Positions 24,676 to 33,774 of a DNA stretch of 64,000 bases are shown here, piece after piece. Position numbers and translations under genes: made by a program. Where the stretch lies: NCBI GenBank assembly GCA_947466585.1, contig CANIEU010000007.1, forward strand, positions 1-64,000, read 5' to 3'. Source of the stretch: Fibrobacterota bacterium (GTDB taxonomy: Bacteria > Fibrobacterota > Fibrobacteria > UBA11236). The notes under the pieces are model-generated. The model was not told where the DNA came from, did no database searches, and saw only the letters and a list, made by a program, of their open reading frames with translations. The stretch's first letter is position 1. Every line of letters starts with the position of its first letter.

Positions 24676-26325
24676 CTAGTACTTAATCAACGAAGAATGC
24701 CAATAATCCGGGGCTTCGAACCCCAGCAGGTTGGCCGTCGTGGCGGCGAGGTTTGCCAACCCCGGTTTGGGGGTTCCCGCCAACGAATACTTGCCCTTAT
24801 GCGTATTGTCGTAGAAAATGCAGGGAACAGGGTTCAAAGTGTGGCTGGTTTTGGCCTTGAAACTGCCGTCCTTGTTCTTGGAGGGCAATCCTGACTTTTT
24901 ATCGATCTCGAACATCTCGTCCGCGTTGCCGTGGTCGGCTGTGATCACCGCCATGCCGCCGAGTTGGTCGATTACCGGAAGCAAACGTGCCAGACACAAG
25001 TCGACCGCTTCCATCGCCATGGTGGCGGCGCGCAGGCTGCCGGTGTGGCCGACCATGTCGCCGTTCGCATAGTTCACGCGCGCGGCACGGTGCGTGCCCG
25101 TGCGCAATTCGGCGATGAGTGCGTCGGTGATTTCAGCAGCCTTCATCCACGGCCGCTCGTCGAACGAAACGCGGTCCGAAGGGATTTCGATCCAGGTTTC
25201 GCCATCGAATTTGTTGCTGCGGTTGCCGTTCCAGAAATACGTGACGTGACCGTACTTTTGGGTTTCACTGATGGCCAGCTGGGTGATACCCGATTCCGAA
25301 AAAGCTTCACCCATGGTATTGCGGATTTCGGGAGGCGACACGAGGTAGCGGGCGGGAATGTGCAGATCGCCGTCGTATTCCAACATGCCGGCATACAAGA
25401 CCTTGGGCGCATGCACGCCGCTTGCGCTGTTGCGGTCGAAGTATTTGAAATCCAGGTCCTCGAAGGCACGGCTGATTTCAATCGCCCGATCGCCTCTGAA
25501 ATTAAAAAAGACCACGCTGTCATGATCGCGGATGGGGCCCACGGGCATGCCGTTTTCGGCGACCACGAAGCCGGGTAGATCCTGGTCGATCACCTTCGCT
25601 TCACCGCGGAAGGTCTCGATGGCTTCGGCGGCAGATGCGAAGTGGCGGCCCTCACCGTGTACGTGGATCTTCCAGCCGCGTTGGACCATTCCCCAGTCGG
25701 CTTCGTAGCGGTCCATGGTGAGTTTCATGCGGCCGCCGCCGCTGGCGATTTTAACGTCGAACTCGGGCGAGCGGATGTCGGCAAGGAATTTCTCAAAGGG
25801 AAGCACGTAGTCGAGCGCCGATGTTTCGCCCACGTCGCGCCCGTCGAGCAGAATGTGGACGCGCACCGTGCCGAGATTCTCCTGTTTGGCGCGCAGGATC
25901 AGCGCTTTGAGATGATTGATGTGCGAGTGGACGTTGCCGTCCGAAAAGAGCCCCAGAAAGTGCAGCGTCGACTTGTGGTCGCGCACGTTGCCGGCGATTT
26001 CTTTCCAGGCGTCACGCTCGTAAATCTTTCCAGACTCGATGGCCTGATTCACGAGCATCGCGCCTTGGTCGACGACCTGACCCGATCCGATGGCGTTGTG
26101 GCCGACTTCGGAATTGCCCATATCTTCGTCGCTGGGGAGACCGACGGCCTTGCCGTGCGCGCACAGTTCGAGGTAGGGGTAGTCGCGCAGGAGGCGGTCG
26201 AGAATCGGCTTGTTGGCTTGGGCGACGGCATTGCCTTCGACGCGAGGTGAGATGCCGACGCCGTCGAGGATGATTTGAACGACGGGGCCATTGTAAGACG
26301 GGGCGCTGGAAATTTTCTTGAGCAT
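24676..26325 (-). CDS. gpmI: 2,3-bisphosphoglycerate-independent phosphoglycerate mutase
   Basis: 549 residues from ATG 26325. Interconverts 3- and 2-phosphoglycerate in glycolysis using two Mn ions and a phospho-serine. Visible: metal Asp in IILDGVGI, the catalytic serine in MGNSEVGHNAIGSG, LLDGRDVGETSALDY, and the second metal set ITADHGNADEM and KTSHTLNPVPCIF. Longer than the usual bacterial 510-515 residues; length and the SGKIYERDAW region resemble the plant-type enzyme. Single gene; the other glycolytic genes sit at 40-43 kb. Confidence 0.95.
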   Translation of the reverse strand: MLKKISSAPSYNGPVVQIILDGVGISPRVEGNAVAQANKPILDRLLRDYPYLELCAHGKAVGLPSDEDMGNSEVGHNAIGSGQVVDQGAMLVNQAIESGKIYERDAWKEIAGNVRDHKSTLHFLGLFSDGNVHSHINHLKALILRAKQENLGTVRVHILLDGRDVGETSALDYVLPFEKFLADIRSPEFDVKIASGGGRMKLTMDRYEADWGMVQRGWKIHVHGEGRHFASAAEAIETFRGEAKVIDQDLPGFVVAENGMPVGPIRDHDSVVFFNFRGDRAIEISRAFEDLDFKYFDRNSASGVHAPKVLYAGMLEYDGDLHIPARYLVSPPEIRNTMGEAFSESGITQLAISETQKYGHVTYFWNGNRSNKFDGETWIEIPSDRVSFDERPWMKAAEITDALIAELRTGTHRAARVNYANGDMVGHTGSLRAATMAMEAVDLCLARLLPVIDQLGGMAVITADHGNADEMFEIDKKSGLPSKNKDGSFKAKTSHTLNPVPCIFYDNTHKGKYSLAGTPKPGLANLAATTANLLGFEAPDYWHSSLIKY

Positions 26326-26416
26326 GGGGTAAAGATAGCGAACAGCGGGGCGCTTGGGGCCACGCGTTCCGTATAGGCCTATCGCGCTTCTTCGCTGATA
26401 AAAGTCCTCACCCCTT

Positions 26417-26454
26417 CGGTGCAATCGCACCGACATGAAGCCGCCTTGGCGGCT
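26417..26454. other. Two adjacent small hairpins between gpmI and cytochrome gene
   Basis: CGGTGC/GCACCG (26417-26422 with 26427-26432) and AGCCGCC/GGCGGCT (26439-26445 with 26448-26454) form back-to-back stems in the 150-base gap between two minus-strand genes. No U-tract in either direction, so an attenuator or mRNA-stability role is as likely as termination. Confidence 0.4.
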
Positions 26455-26475
26455 GAATCACGTCATAGCAGTGTT

Positions 26476-27081
26476 TTATTTGGGGCGCAGATTGATTTTA
26501 GATCGGGATTCAGCGACTTCGCGCACCGAAATGGAGTCTGTCGCGATATCCTCCGGATTCCGCGCCACCAGCTTGCAGGACGCCCAGGTTCCGGTCTCGA
26601 CATCTTCAGGAATGCACGACGTGACCAGCGAGTCGTTCAGCGCCGTTCGAATGTAGGTCAGCACCGCGGCGATTTTGAAATCGTCGTAGGTGCCGGCCCA
26701 ACCGACCATCTCTCCCGATTTCCAGCGCACTCCGTTGACGCGAATGCTGTTGTGCACGCCCTCGAGCACCGTGCGGATGAGCCGCTCGCGGCCGCCCATC
26801 ACGTAATCGGAATTTGCGAGGTTGGGGCCGCGACCGCCCTGGCCTTTCCCGCCGTGGCAAAAGGCGCAGGTTTGAAAGACGATGCGTCCGGAGTCGATGA
26901 GCACAGAACGTCGCACGGCGAGGAAATCGGGTGCCGCGACCGGCGTGGAATCCATCGAAGATGCGGGCGTCTGCTCCGCGGAAGTTTTCGACGAAATCTG
27001 CGCGCCGGAGCAGTGCAGGAAGGCGAGTGCCGCCAACAACCCGAAGGCACGTTTGACGGGTGTGAGTACTCGATCGCTCAT
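26476..27081 (-). CDS. Mono-heme c-type cytochrome lipoprotein
   Basis: 201 residues, ATG 27081. Signal sequence with lipobox AFLHC (Cys24), so a lipid-anchored exported protein. One heme site CAFCH (about residues 72-76) followed by the typical GRGPNLANSDYVMGG of short cytochromes c; EMVGWAG supplies a likely Met ligand. An extra Cys pair (TSCIPE and WASCKL) near the C terminus may form a disulfide. Probable periplasmic electron carrier or subunit of an oxidase; no partner is adjacent. Confidence 0.85.
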   Translation of the reverse strand: MSDRVLTPVKRAFGLLAALAFLHCSGAQISSKTSAEQTPASSMDSTPVAAPDFLAVRRSVLIDSGRIVFQTCAFCHGGKGQGGRGPNLANSDYVMGGRERLIRTVLEGVHNSIRVNGVRWKSGEMVGWAGTYDDFKIAAVLTYIRTALNDSLVTSCIPEDVETGTWASCKLVARNPEDIATDSISVREVAESRSKINLRPK

Positions 27082-27098
27082 GATTTTGCTTTGGCCTT

Positions 27099-27735
27099 CT
27101 ATTTTACCTTCGGTTCATTCTTCGATTCAGCCTTTGGCTTGGTCAAAAATGGGGCCTCGCCGCGCTTCATCATTTCCATGAACTCCTGCATTTTCCAGTC
27201 GCGCCTTTCGGGTTTCTTCACGGTTTGGAGCCGGTAGATGATTGCAAACCGCGAGGCGCTTTTAAGAGTGCTGAAAAAGGTGTTGGCCTTGGTTTGCTTT
27301 TTGAGCAGAGCGGAAAAATCCTCGGGAACGACGGCGGTTTTTTGAGAATCGTAGGCGGCTTCCCAACGTCCGTCGGCCTTGGCCGCTTCCACCGCGGCGT
27401 GCCCGGGGGGCTTCATTCTGCCGGCCTTGTGGAGCAGGTCGATTTTGCCCCGATTGATTTTGGACCACACGCTTTTTTTTGCCGCGCGGCGTGAATTTTT
27501 GGACCCAGGAAACCTCATCGTACTTGCGAACCTGTCCGTCGATCCAGCCGTGGCAAAGAGCCTCCTCGACCGCTTCCGCATAGGTGACCGATTGGATGCC
27601 GGAATCCTTTTTCATGAATCGCAGCCAAATTCCGGTTGCTTTTGCGTGGTTTTTATCGAGCCAGGCCGACAAGGCCTTGGGCGAGGCGAACGGTTTGACC
27701 GGCTTCTCATCTGGCAGGGTAATGGGGTCGGGCAT
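27099..27735 (-). pseudogene. YdeI/OmpD-associated family protein, frameshifted
   Basis: Two overlapping frames together make one YdeI-like protein of about 210 residues. The upstream frame (start 27735, or 27765) covers LPDEKPVKPFASP to CHGWIDGQVRKYDE and KFTPRGKKK; the family sequence then continues in the other frame with SVWSKINRGK, AGRMKPPG, AKADGRWEAAYDS, to stop 27099. The switch falls in a run of eight T on the plus strand (27473-27480, A8 in the mRNA); seven would restore one frame. Either a base-call error, a recent inactivation, or slippage. The family is linked to bacteriocin protection in some reports, with no defined activity. Confidence 0.8.
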
Positions 27736-27833
27736 GCCCGGTAAAATACTTCTTTGCCATTCCATTCTTTATAGGTGAGTGTAACCGAATCGATCTACCG
27801 GGCGTCCGACCTGCGCGGTGCGGGTGCCGGTTG

Positions 27834-28403
27834 TCAGGCGTTGACGATCCCCGCCAGGGTGTCGAGTGCTTCCTCGAGATCGTCGTTCACGATCACGTGC
27901 TCGTATTTCCCGTTCGCGTTCGCGAAAGCCAGTTCGTCGATCGCGTTCTTGAGGCGCAACTGGATGGTTTCTTCCGAATCGGTGCCGCGCCCGCGCAGGC
28001 GTTGCTCCAATACTTCGATGCTCGGCGGAACGATGAGGATGCCGACGGCATCGGGGTAGGCCTTGTCGAAATTGGGTTTGCCGTAGACATCGAGATCCAG
28101 AATCACCGACATGCCCATCGCGAGCAGAATATCCACCGGGCCTCGGGGCGTACCGTAAAAATTCCCGTGCACTTCGTTCCACTCGGCGAGCTCGCCTTCC
28201 GAGATCATCGCTTGGAATTCTTCGGGAGTTTTGAAGTAGTAGTGTTCTCCGTCGCGTTCGCCCTCGCGCGGTTTGCGCGTGGTGGCGGAGATCGAATAGG
28301 CGAAGCGGCCCGGAAAGCGGTTCATCAGGCCATTGATGAGGGTGTTCTTACCCGCACCCGAAGGTGCGGAGATCACGTAGGGTTTGGCGGCTGGGGAAGA
28401 CAT
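27834..28403 (-). CDS. gmk: Guanylate kinase
   Basis: 189 residues, ATG 28403, the normal family length. Phosphorylates GMP to GDP. P-loop APSGAGKN, GMP-binding TTRKPREGERDGEHYYF, and the lid region RLRGRGTDSEETIQLRL are all present. The P-loop has Asn where Ser or Thr is normal. Lies 32 bases after ftsH, in the same direction. Confidence 0.93.
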   Translation of the reverse strand: MSSPAAKPYVISAPSGAGKNTLINGLMNRFPGRFAYSISATTRKPREGERDGEHYYFKTPEEFQAMISEGELAEWNEVHGNFYGTPRGPVDILLAMGMSVILDLDVYGKPNFDKAYPDAVGILIVPPSIEVLEQRLRGRGTDSEETIQLRLKNAIDELAFANANGKYEHVIVNDDLEEALDTLAGIVNA

Positions 28404-28435
28404 GGGGAGCGAAAGTAGGAAAGATGGCGGGGAGT

Positions 28436-30280
28436 TTATTCCGAAGTCAATGCGGTAGCGTTGATCTTTGCGAAGTAGGGCTTGAGTTCCGCCTCGGTCA
28501 AGGTCTCCTTCGTCAACAAATCCTGGGCGCTGGAGCGCAGCAACTCGATGTTGTCTTCGAGTAGCTTGAGTGTGCGCGCAAAGGCGCGGTCGAGGATGGC
28601 CTTAACGGCCGCATCGATTTCGGCTGCGGTTTTTTCGCTGAAGTCGCGGGCTCCCGGTCCCGCGCCCAGATAACCCAGCTGCTCACGCTCGTAGGTGGCG
28701 TGGCCGAGTGATTCGACCATGCCGTAACGCGTAGCCATGCTCCGTGCGGCATCGGTGGCGCGGGAAAGGTCGTCGGAGGCGCCTGTGCTGAAATGGCCGA
28801 AGATCACGGTTTCGGCCGCGCGCCCACCGAGCAGCACGCACAGTTTCTGCTCCAGCTCTTCACGCGTCATCAGAAAGCGGTCTTCGGTCGGACGCTGGAT
28901 CGTGTAACCGAGCGCACCCACGCCGCGCGGGATGATGGAGACCTTGTGCACGGCAGAGGAACCTGGCACGGCCGCTCCCACCAGCGCGTGGCCCATTTCG
29001 TGGTGCGCCACGATTTCCTTTTCATGTTGCGTCAGCACGCGGCTTTTCTTTTCGAGCCCGGCGACGATGCGCTCCATGCCTTCAGTGAAATCCTCCTGCG
29101 TCACCAGCGGCGCGCCGCGGCGTGTGGCGATCAGCGCGGCCTCGTTGACCAGGTTGGCGATGTCCGCACCGGTAAACCCCGAAGTGATGGAAGCCACCAT
29201 GTCGAGATCGAGATCGGATATGGTCTGAATCTTTTTGAGATGCACTTCGAGGATGGCCCTGCGGCCCGACTTGTCGGGACGATCCACCAGCACCTGCCTG
29301 TCGAAGCGCCCGGCGCGCAGCAAAGCAGGATCGAGGATTTCGGGCCGGTTGGTGGCGGCGAGCAGCATCAACCCCTGGGTCGAATCGAAGCCGTCCATTT
29401 CCACCAGCAGTTGGTTGAGCGTTTGCTCCTTCTCATCGTGTCCGCCGCCACCGAAGTTGCCCGAGGAACGCGCGCGGCCCAGCGCGTCGAGTTCATCGAT
29501 GAAGATGATGGCGGGGGCTTTTTTACGCGCCTGTTCGAACAGATCGCGTACGCGCGCGGCACCTACGCCGACGAACATTTCCACGAATTCGGAACCGGAG
29601 ATCGAGAAGAAGGGGACACCCGCCTCTCCGGCTACTGCCTTGGCCAGCATGGTTTTGCCGGTTCCCGGCGGACCCACGAGCAATACGCCTTTGGGCATGC
29701 GTCCACCCAGTCGCCCGTACGAAGCCGGATTCTTCAGAAAGTCGACCACTTCCTGCAATTCCGCCTTGGCCTCATCCACGCCCGCGACGTCTTTGAAGCG
29801 TACCGGAATTTCGGTCTCGGCGTAAATACGGGCCTTGCTTTTGCCCACCGCAAGAAAGTTGCCGCCGCCTCCCATGCCTCCGCCGGCGCGGCGCATCATC
29901 AAGAACCAGACCACCAGAAAAAAGAGCACGGGGAAAATCCAAGAAAGCAGGTCGCGGAAGAAGGTGTTCTCGGGTTTGCTGGAAAAGCGCATTCCCTTGG
30001 ACTCGAGGCGTTTGGAAAGGTTTTCGTCGACGCGCAGGGTGACGAATTCCTTGACACCGCCGGGTTTACCGCCCAGAGGGGCCTTGAGTTTGCCGCGAAC
30101 CTGATCGCCGGTGATCACGATTTCGGAAACACCGTCATGATCGACTAGTTCGAGAAACTGGCTATAGGGTATATCGGCCACCGTCGCAGAGGCTTTGAAC
30201 AATCGTTGCGCCCAGAAAACCGTTAAAACGGCCAACACGAGGAACGCGATGTTGAATTGTGGAAACTTTTTCGACTTCAA
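28436..30280 (-). CDS. ftsH: ATP-dependent zinc metalloprotease FtsH
   Basis: 614 residues from a TTG at 30280 with CAGGAG at ideal distance. Two membrane helices ([17 protein letters not shown] and [19 protein letters not shown]) with a short periplasmic domain between, AAA module with Walker A GPPGTGKT, Walker [12 protein letters not shown] and the SRH region [19 protein letters not shown], then the protease site HEMGH (about residue 420). Membrane-bound quality-control protease. Followed by gmk; divergent from tkt. Confidence 0.96.
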   Translation of the reverse strand: MKSKKFPQFNIAFLVLAVLTVFWAQRLFKASATVADIPYSQFLELVDHDGVSEIVITGDQVRGKLKAPLGGKPGGVKEFVTLRVDENLSKRLESKGMRFSSKPENTFFRDLLSWIFPVLFFLVVWFLMMRRAGGGMGGGGNFLAVGKSKARIYAETEIPVRFKDVAGVDEAKAELQEVVDFLKNPASYGRLGGRMPKGVLLVGPPGTGKTMLAKAVAGEAGVPFFSISGSEFVEMFVGVGAARVRDLFEQARKKAPAIIFIDELDALGRARSSGNFGGGGHDEKEQTLNQLLVEMDGFDSTQGLMLLAATNRPEILDPALLRAGRFDRQVLVDRPDKSGRRAILEVHLKKIQTISDLDLDMVASITSGFTGADIANLVNEAALIATRRGAPLVTQEDFTEGMERIVAGLEKKSRVLTQHEKEIVAHHEMGHALVGAAVPGSSAVHKVSIIPRGVGALGYTIQRPTEDRFLMTREELEQKLCVLLGGRAAETVIFGHFSTGASDDLSRATDAARSMATRYGMVESLGHATYEREQLGYLGAGPGARDFSEKTAAEIDAAVKAILDRAFARTLKLLEDNIELLRSSAQDLLTKETLTEAELKPYFAKINATALTSE

Positions 30281-30494
30281 CGCAAACTCCTGAAGGGCGC
30301 ACGGAGTGGATTTCCGGTCGGGAACCGCGAGCTACGCGAAAAGTACGATCTAAGCCCCTCGAAACACCTCTGCCGTGCCGAAATGGAACAAGGTCTTATT
30401 ATTTTTACCGGCCTCGTATAAAAAGCACCAAAAATGGGGAATGTTTCCCCTTTAAAACCTGTCACATCCGTGACCGACCTCCAAGGAGTGGATT

Positions 30495-32573
30495 TTGGAA
30501 AATTTGAATAATGCCGTTCTGAAGCGCATCGCCGACAATATCCGCGTGCTTGCGGTGGCCATGCCCGAAACCGCCAAGTCCGGTCACCCGGGCGGGGCGA
30601 TGGGCGGCGCCGACTTCATGGCACTCGCGTACACCGAGTTTCTGAATTTCGATCCTTCCGACATGGCTTGGCCGCACCGCGACCGCTTCTTCCAGGATGC
30701 CGGTCACCTTTCTTCGATGATGTACGGCACCCTGTCTCTGTTCGGCAAATACAGCATGGCCGAGCTCGCGAACTTCCGTCAGTGGGACAGCCCGACTCCG
30801 GGTCACCCCGAACGCGAGGTTGTGCGCGGACTGGAAAATACCTCGGGCCCGCTGGGTCAGGGACATGTCATGGGTGCGGGCGCGGCGATCGCGGAACGCG
30901 TGCTGTCGAACCGTTTCGGGCCTTGGCTCGATCATAAAACCGTGATGTACATCACGGACGGGGGCATCGAGGAAGAAGCTTCTCAGGGCGTGGGCCGTAT
31001 CGCCGGCCATCTCGGACTTTCAAACCTCATCATGTTCTACGACTCGAACAACGTGCAGCTTTCGCACATGGTGACCGACACCATGACCGAAAACACCGCC
31101 CTCAAGTATGAGGCGTGGGGCTGGGCGGTAGAAACCGTCGACGGTCACGATTTCGACGCGATGCGTGCGGCGCTCAAGCGCGCTTGGGCTCGCACCGACA
31201 AGCCCACCTTTATCGTAGGCAAGACCATCATGGGTCGAGGCGCGGTAAAGGCCGACGGCACGCCTTATGAGGGCAGCCCCAAACTGCATGGCAACCCGCT
31301 CTCCAAGAGCGAAGCCAGCTATCCGAAAACCATTGAAACGCTCGGTGGCGATCCCGCCGCTCCGTTCCAAATTTTCCCCGACGTGCAGGCGGCGATGGAC
31401 AAGGTGATCGCGGCCAAGGTCGCCCACGTCGCCATCGCCAAAAAGAAAGAGTCCGAATGGGCCGCTCAGAACCCCGAGCTGTCGAAGAAGATGGCATCCT
31501 GGTTTGCGGGCGAGCTCCCCAAGATCGATTGGTCGGCGGTGCCCCAGAAGGGCGGCGAAGCCACGCGTGCTGCCAGCAAGAACGTGCTGGAGTACATCTA
31601 CGGCAAAATTGAAAACCTGGTGGTGATGTCTGCCGACCTCGCGGACTCCGATTACACCGAAGGCTTCCTCAAGAAGACCACGATCTTCAAGAAGGGTGAT
31701 TTCTCCGGTTCGTTCTTCCAGGCCGGTGTGGCCGAGCTCACTATGGCCGGCATCATGAACGGTATCGCCTTGCACGGCGGCCTCATTCCCGTCGGCGGCA
31801 CCTTCTTCGTGTTCAGCGATTTCCAAAAGCCGGCGCTGCGCCTCGCGGCCCTGCAGGAGGCGAAGGTGATCTTCTTGTGGTCGCACGATGCCTTCCGCGT
31901 GGGTGAAGACGGCCCGACGCACCAGCCGATCGAACAGGAAGCACAACTGCGTCTGCTCGAGCGTCTGAACAACCTTGAGGGCAAGCGTTCGTTCCTCGCG
32001 CTACGGCCCGGTGATGCGTCTGAGACGACGGTTGCTTGGAAGTTGGCGCTCGAAGCCCATGGCCCCGCCTCCATTGTGCTGACCCGTCAGCCCGTCGCCG
32101 AATTGCCTGCAACCTCCGACAACCGTTTCGCCGATACCGAGAAGGGCATGCCCAAGGGTGCCTACGTGATCGCGGATTGCGCCGGCAAGCCCGACCTCAT
32201 TCTGCTCGCCAACGGTTCCGAAGCGTCGCTGCTGATCGAGGGCGGCAAAAAGCTGACCGAAAAAGGCTTGAAGGTGCGTGTGGTATCGGCACCGTCCGAG
32301 GGCCTGTTCCGCGATCAGACCGAAGCCTACCGCGAGTCGGTGGTTTCCTATGGCGCACCGGTGCTCGGCTGGACCGCCGGTGAGCCCTCGACGCTGCGCA
32401 ACCTTGTCGGCCCGCTCGGCAAGGTGTATGGCATGACGCGCTTTGGCGCATCTGCCCCGTTCACCGTGCTCGACCAGAAGTTCGGCTTTACCGCCGAGAA
32501 TGTGGTCAAGGTTGCGGAAGAGTATCTCGCGGAATACAAGGCGAACGTGAAGAATATCGCAGCGCTCGTTTAA
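30495..32573 (+). CDS. tkt: Transketolase
   Basis: 692 residues from a TTG at 30495 with AAGGAG upstream. Transfers two-carbon units in the non-oxidative pentose phosphate pathway. N-terminal TPP domain with KSGHPGGAMGGAD and a TPP motif ITDGGIEEEASQG to FYDSNNVQ; central domain with the catalytic Glu region HDAFRVGEDGPTHQPIEQEA; C-terminal domain NLVGPLGKVYGM. The GDG of the classical motif reads TDG, as in the Bacteroidetes-type branch. Own terminator downstream. Confidence 0.94.
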   Translation: MENLNNAVLKRIADNIRVLAVAMPETAKSGHPGGAMGGADFMALAYTEFLNFDPSDMAWPHRDRFFQDAGHLSSMMYGTLSLFGKYSMAELANFRQWDSPTPGHPEREVVRGLENTSGPLGQGHVMGAGAAIAERVLSNRFGPWLDHKTVMYITDGGIEEEASQGVGRIAGHLGLSNLIMFYDSNNVQLSHMVTDTMTENTALKYEAWGWAVETVDGHDFDAMRAALKRAWARTDKPTFIVGKTIMGRGAVKADGTPYEGSPKLHGNPLSKSEASYPKTIETLGGDPAAPFQIFPDVQAAMDKVIAAKVAHVAIAKKKESEWAAQNPELSKKMASWFAGELPKIDWSAVPQKGGEATRAASKNVLEYIYGKIENLVVMSADLADSDYTEGFLKKTTIFKKGDFSGSFFQAGVAELTMAGIMNGIALHGGLIPVGGTFFVFSDFQKPALRLAALQEAKVIFLWSHDAFRVGEDGPTHQPIEQEAQLRLLERLNNLEGKRSFLALRPGDASETTVAWKLALEAHGPASIVLTRQPVAELPATSDNRFADTEKGMPKGAYVIADCAGKPDLILLANGSEASLLIEGGKKLTEKGLKVRVVSAPSEGLFRDQTEAYRESVVSYGAPVLGWTAGEPSTLRNLVGPLGKVYGMTRFGASAPFTVLDQKFGFTAENVVKVAEEYLAEYKANVKNIAALV

Positions 32574-32591
32574 TCGCGCGTCATAGGTTTC

Positions 32592-32637
32592 AAAAAAAAG
32601 CCCGGTCCTCTAGGTTCTCTAGGGGATCGGTTTTTTT
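32592..32637. terminator. Bidirectional terminator between tkt and methyltransferase
   Basis: Imperfect stem CCGGTCCTCTAG / CTAGGGGATCGG (about 32602-32630) with eight A on the left (32592-32599) and seven T on the right. It can end tkt transcripts on plus and the convergent methyltransferase on minus. Confidence 0.8.
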
Positions 32638-32661
32638 GTGGATATTTTTATTCCGATAAGT

Positions 32662-33687
32662 TCAGTCGCGGGTGATCTGAACGATCATCGCGTTGCCTTC
32701 GGGTAAATCTTCCGCGTCGTCCGCCAAATCGAAATCGGGTGGCAATGGCACTCGGCGCGCCGCGGCAATCGCGATCTCCGTGCTCCGGAATGTTTGCACG
32801 AGAGCTTCCGCGAAGCCTGCGGGACGCGTGCCGGCATGATTAGTGACGGCGTGCAACGTGCCACCGGGTGAAAGCAGCGCGGCGCATTTGGCTGCGAGTC
32901 GAAAGTAATCGGTTGCGAAGCGAAAAACTTTACCGTCGAACCGCGAAAATACCGGCGGGTCGAGAATGATATGGTCGAACCGCAGTTCTTTTTTCGCGGC
33001 CCAGTCGAGGTAGCGCTCGCTGTCCATCTTGGTGAATCGACAGCGGTCTTCGGCCAACCCATTGCGCCGCAGGTTCTCACGCCCCCAGTCGAGATAGCGC
33101 GCGGAGACATCGACCTGCACCACTTCTTCGGCACCACCCGCCAAGGCTGCGAGGCCGAGCGAACCGGTGTAACAGAAGAGATTGAGAAAGCGAGCACCTT
33201 GCGCCTGTTCGCGCAGTTTCCGGCGCAATTCTCGCGTGTCGAGAAAGAGGCCGACGTTGCGGGGGTGACGCGGTTCGAGGCGAAACGAAAGCGACTCTTC
33301 ACGGATTTCGATTTCTTCGGGCGGAACGCCCGCCAGGGAATGGTTGCCGGAGCGACCCGCTTCGCCCGCCCTGGCCCGGTCGAGCCAGGAGACCGAATCC
33401 CACCCGAACCGGTCGAGCCAGCGTGGGGCGGTCGCCCGCAAAGATTCCGACCATGATGTTACGGTGTTTTGCGCGTCACTTTCCTTTTCACTTTGGTTTC
33501 CACTTTGATTTTCACTTTCGGTTCCATAATCGTACAGGATGCCGTGTTTCCCGTACAGCTCGAACACCAGACGCGGAGTGCCCGAAGCGTATGCGTTCAG
33601 TAGGCGTACGGCTCCGTTTTTCGTCCACAGCGTTTTTTTTCGCCGCCAAGCGATGTCTAGAGCTTGTTCCAACGCGTTTGGAGTCAT
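32662..33687 (-). CDS. Class I SAM-dependent methyltransferase, RlmI/RlmK-like
   Basis: 341 residues from ATG 33687; the frame stays open far upstream but only across the antisense of zwf. SAM-binding motif I FLNLFCYTGSLGLAAL, acidic motif VVQVDVSARYLDW and catalytic-type LDPPVFSR place it with 23S rRNA m5C methyltransferases of the RlmI type. It lacks an obvious N-terminal PUA domain. A polar Ser/Glu/Asn insert around residues 50-70 is encoded by a 12-base tandem repeat (33489-33524). Convergent with tkt. Confidence 0.85.
   Translation of the reverse strand: MTPNALEQALDIAWRRKKTLWTKNGAVRLLNAYASGTPRLVFELYGKHGILYDYGTESENQSGNQSEKESDAQNTVTSWSESLRATAPRWLDRFGWDSVSWLDRARAGEAGRSGNHSLAGVPPEEIEIREESLSFRLEPRHPRNVGLFLDTRELRRKLREQAQGARFLNLFCYTGSLGLAALAGGAEEVVQVDVSARYLDWGRENLRRNGLAEDRCRFTKMDSERYLDWAAKKELRFDHIILDPPVFSRFDGKVFRFATDYFRLAAKCAALLSPGGTLHAVTNHAGTRPAGFAEALVQTFRSTEIAIAAARRVPLPPDFDLADDAEDLPEGNAMIVQITRD
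33489..33524. repeat. 12-base tandem repeat inside the methyltransferase gene
   Basis: Three 12-base units, CACTTTGGTTTC, CACTTTGATTTT, CACTTTCGGTTC. Because the unit is a multiple of three, copy changes would keep the frame and lengthen a polar loop. Confidence 0.75.
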
Positions 33688-33774
33688 GTTCAGGTGGGGA
33701 AAAAGGGAATCCGGTTTCGAAAAATTTAGTTTTTTCGTTCTACCAATATTTTCAAGCCACTCAAAGGAACACGC

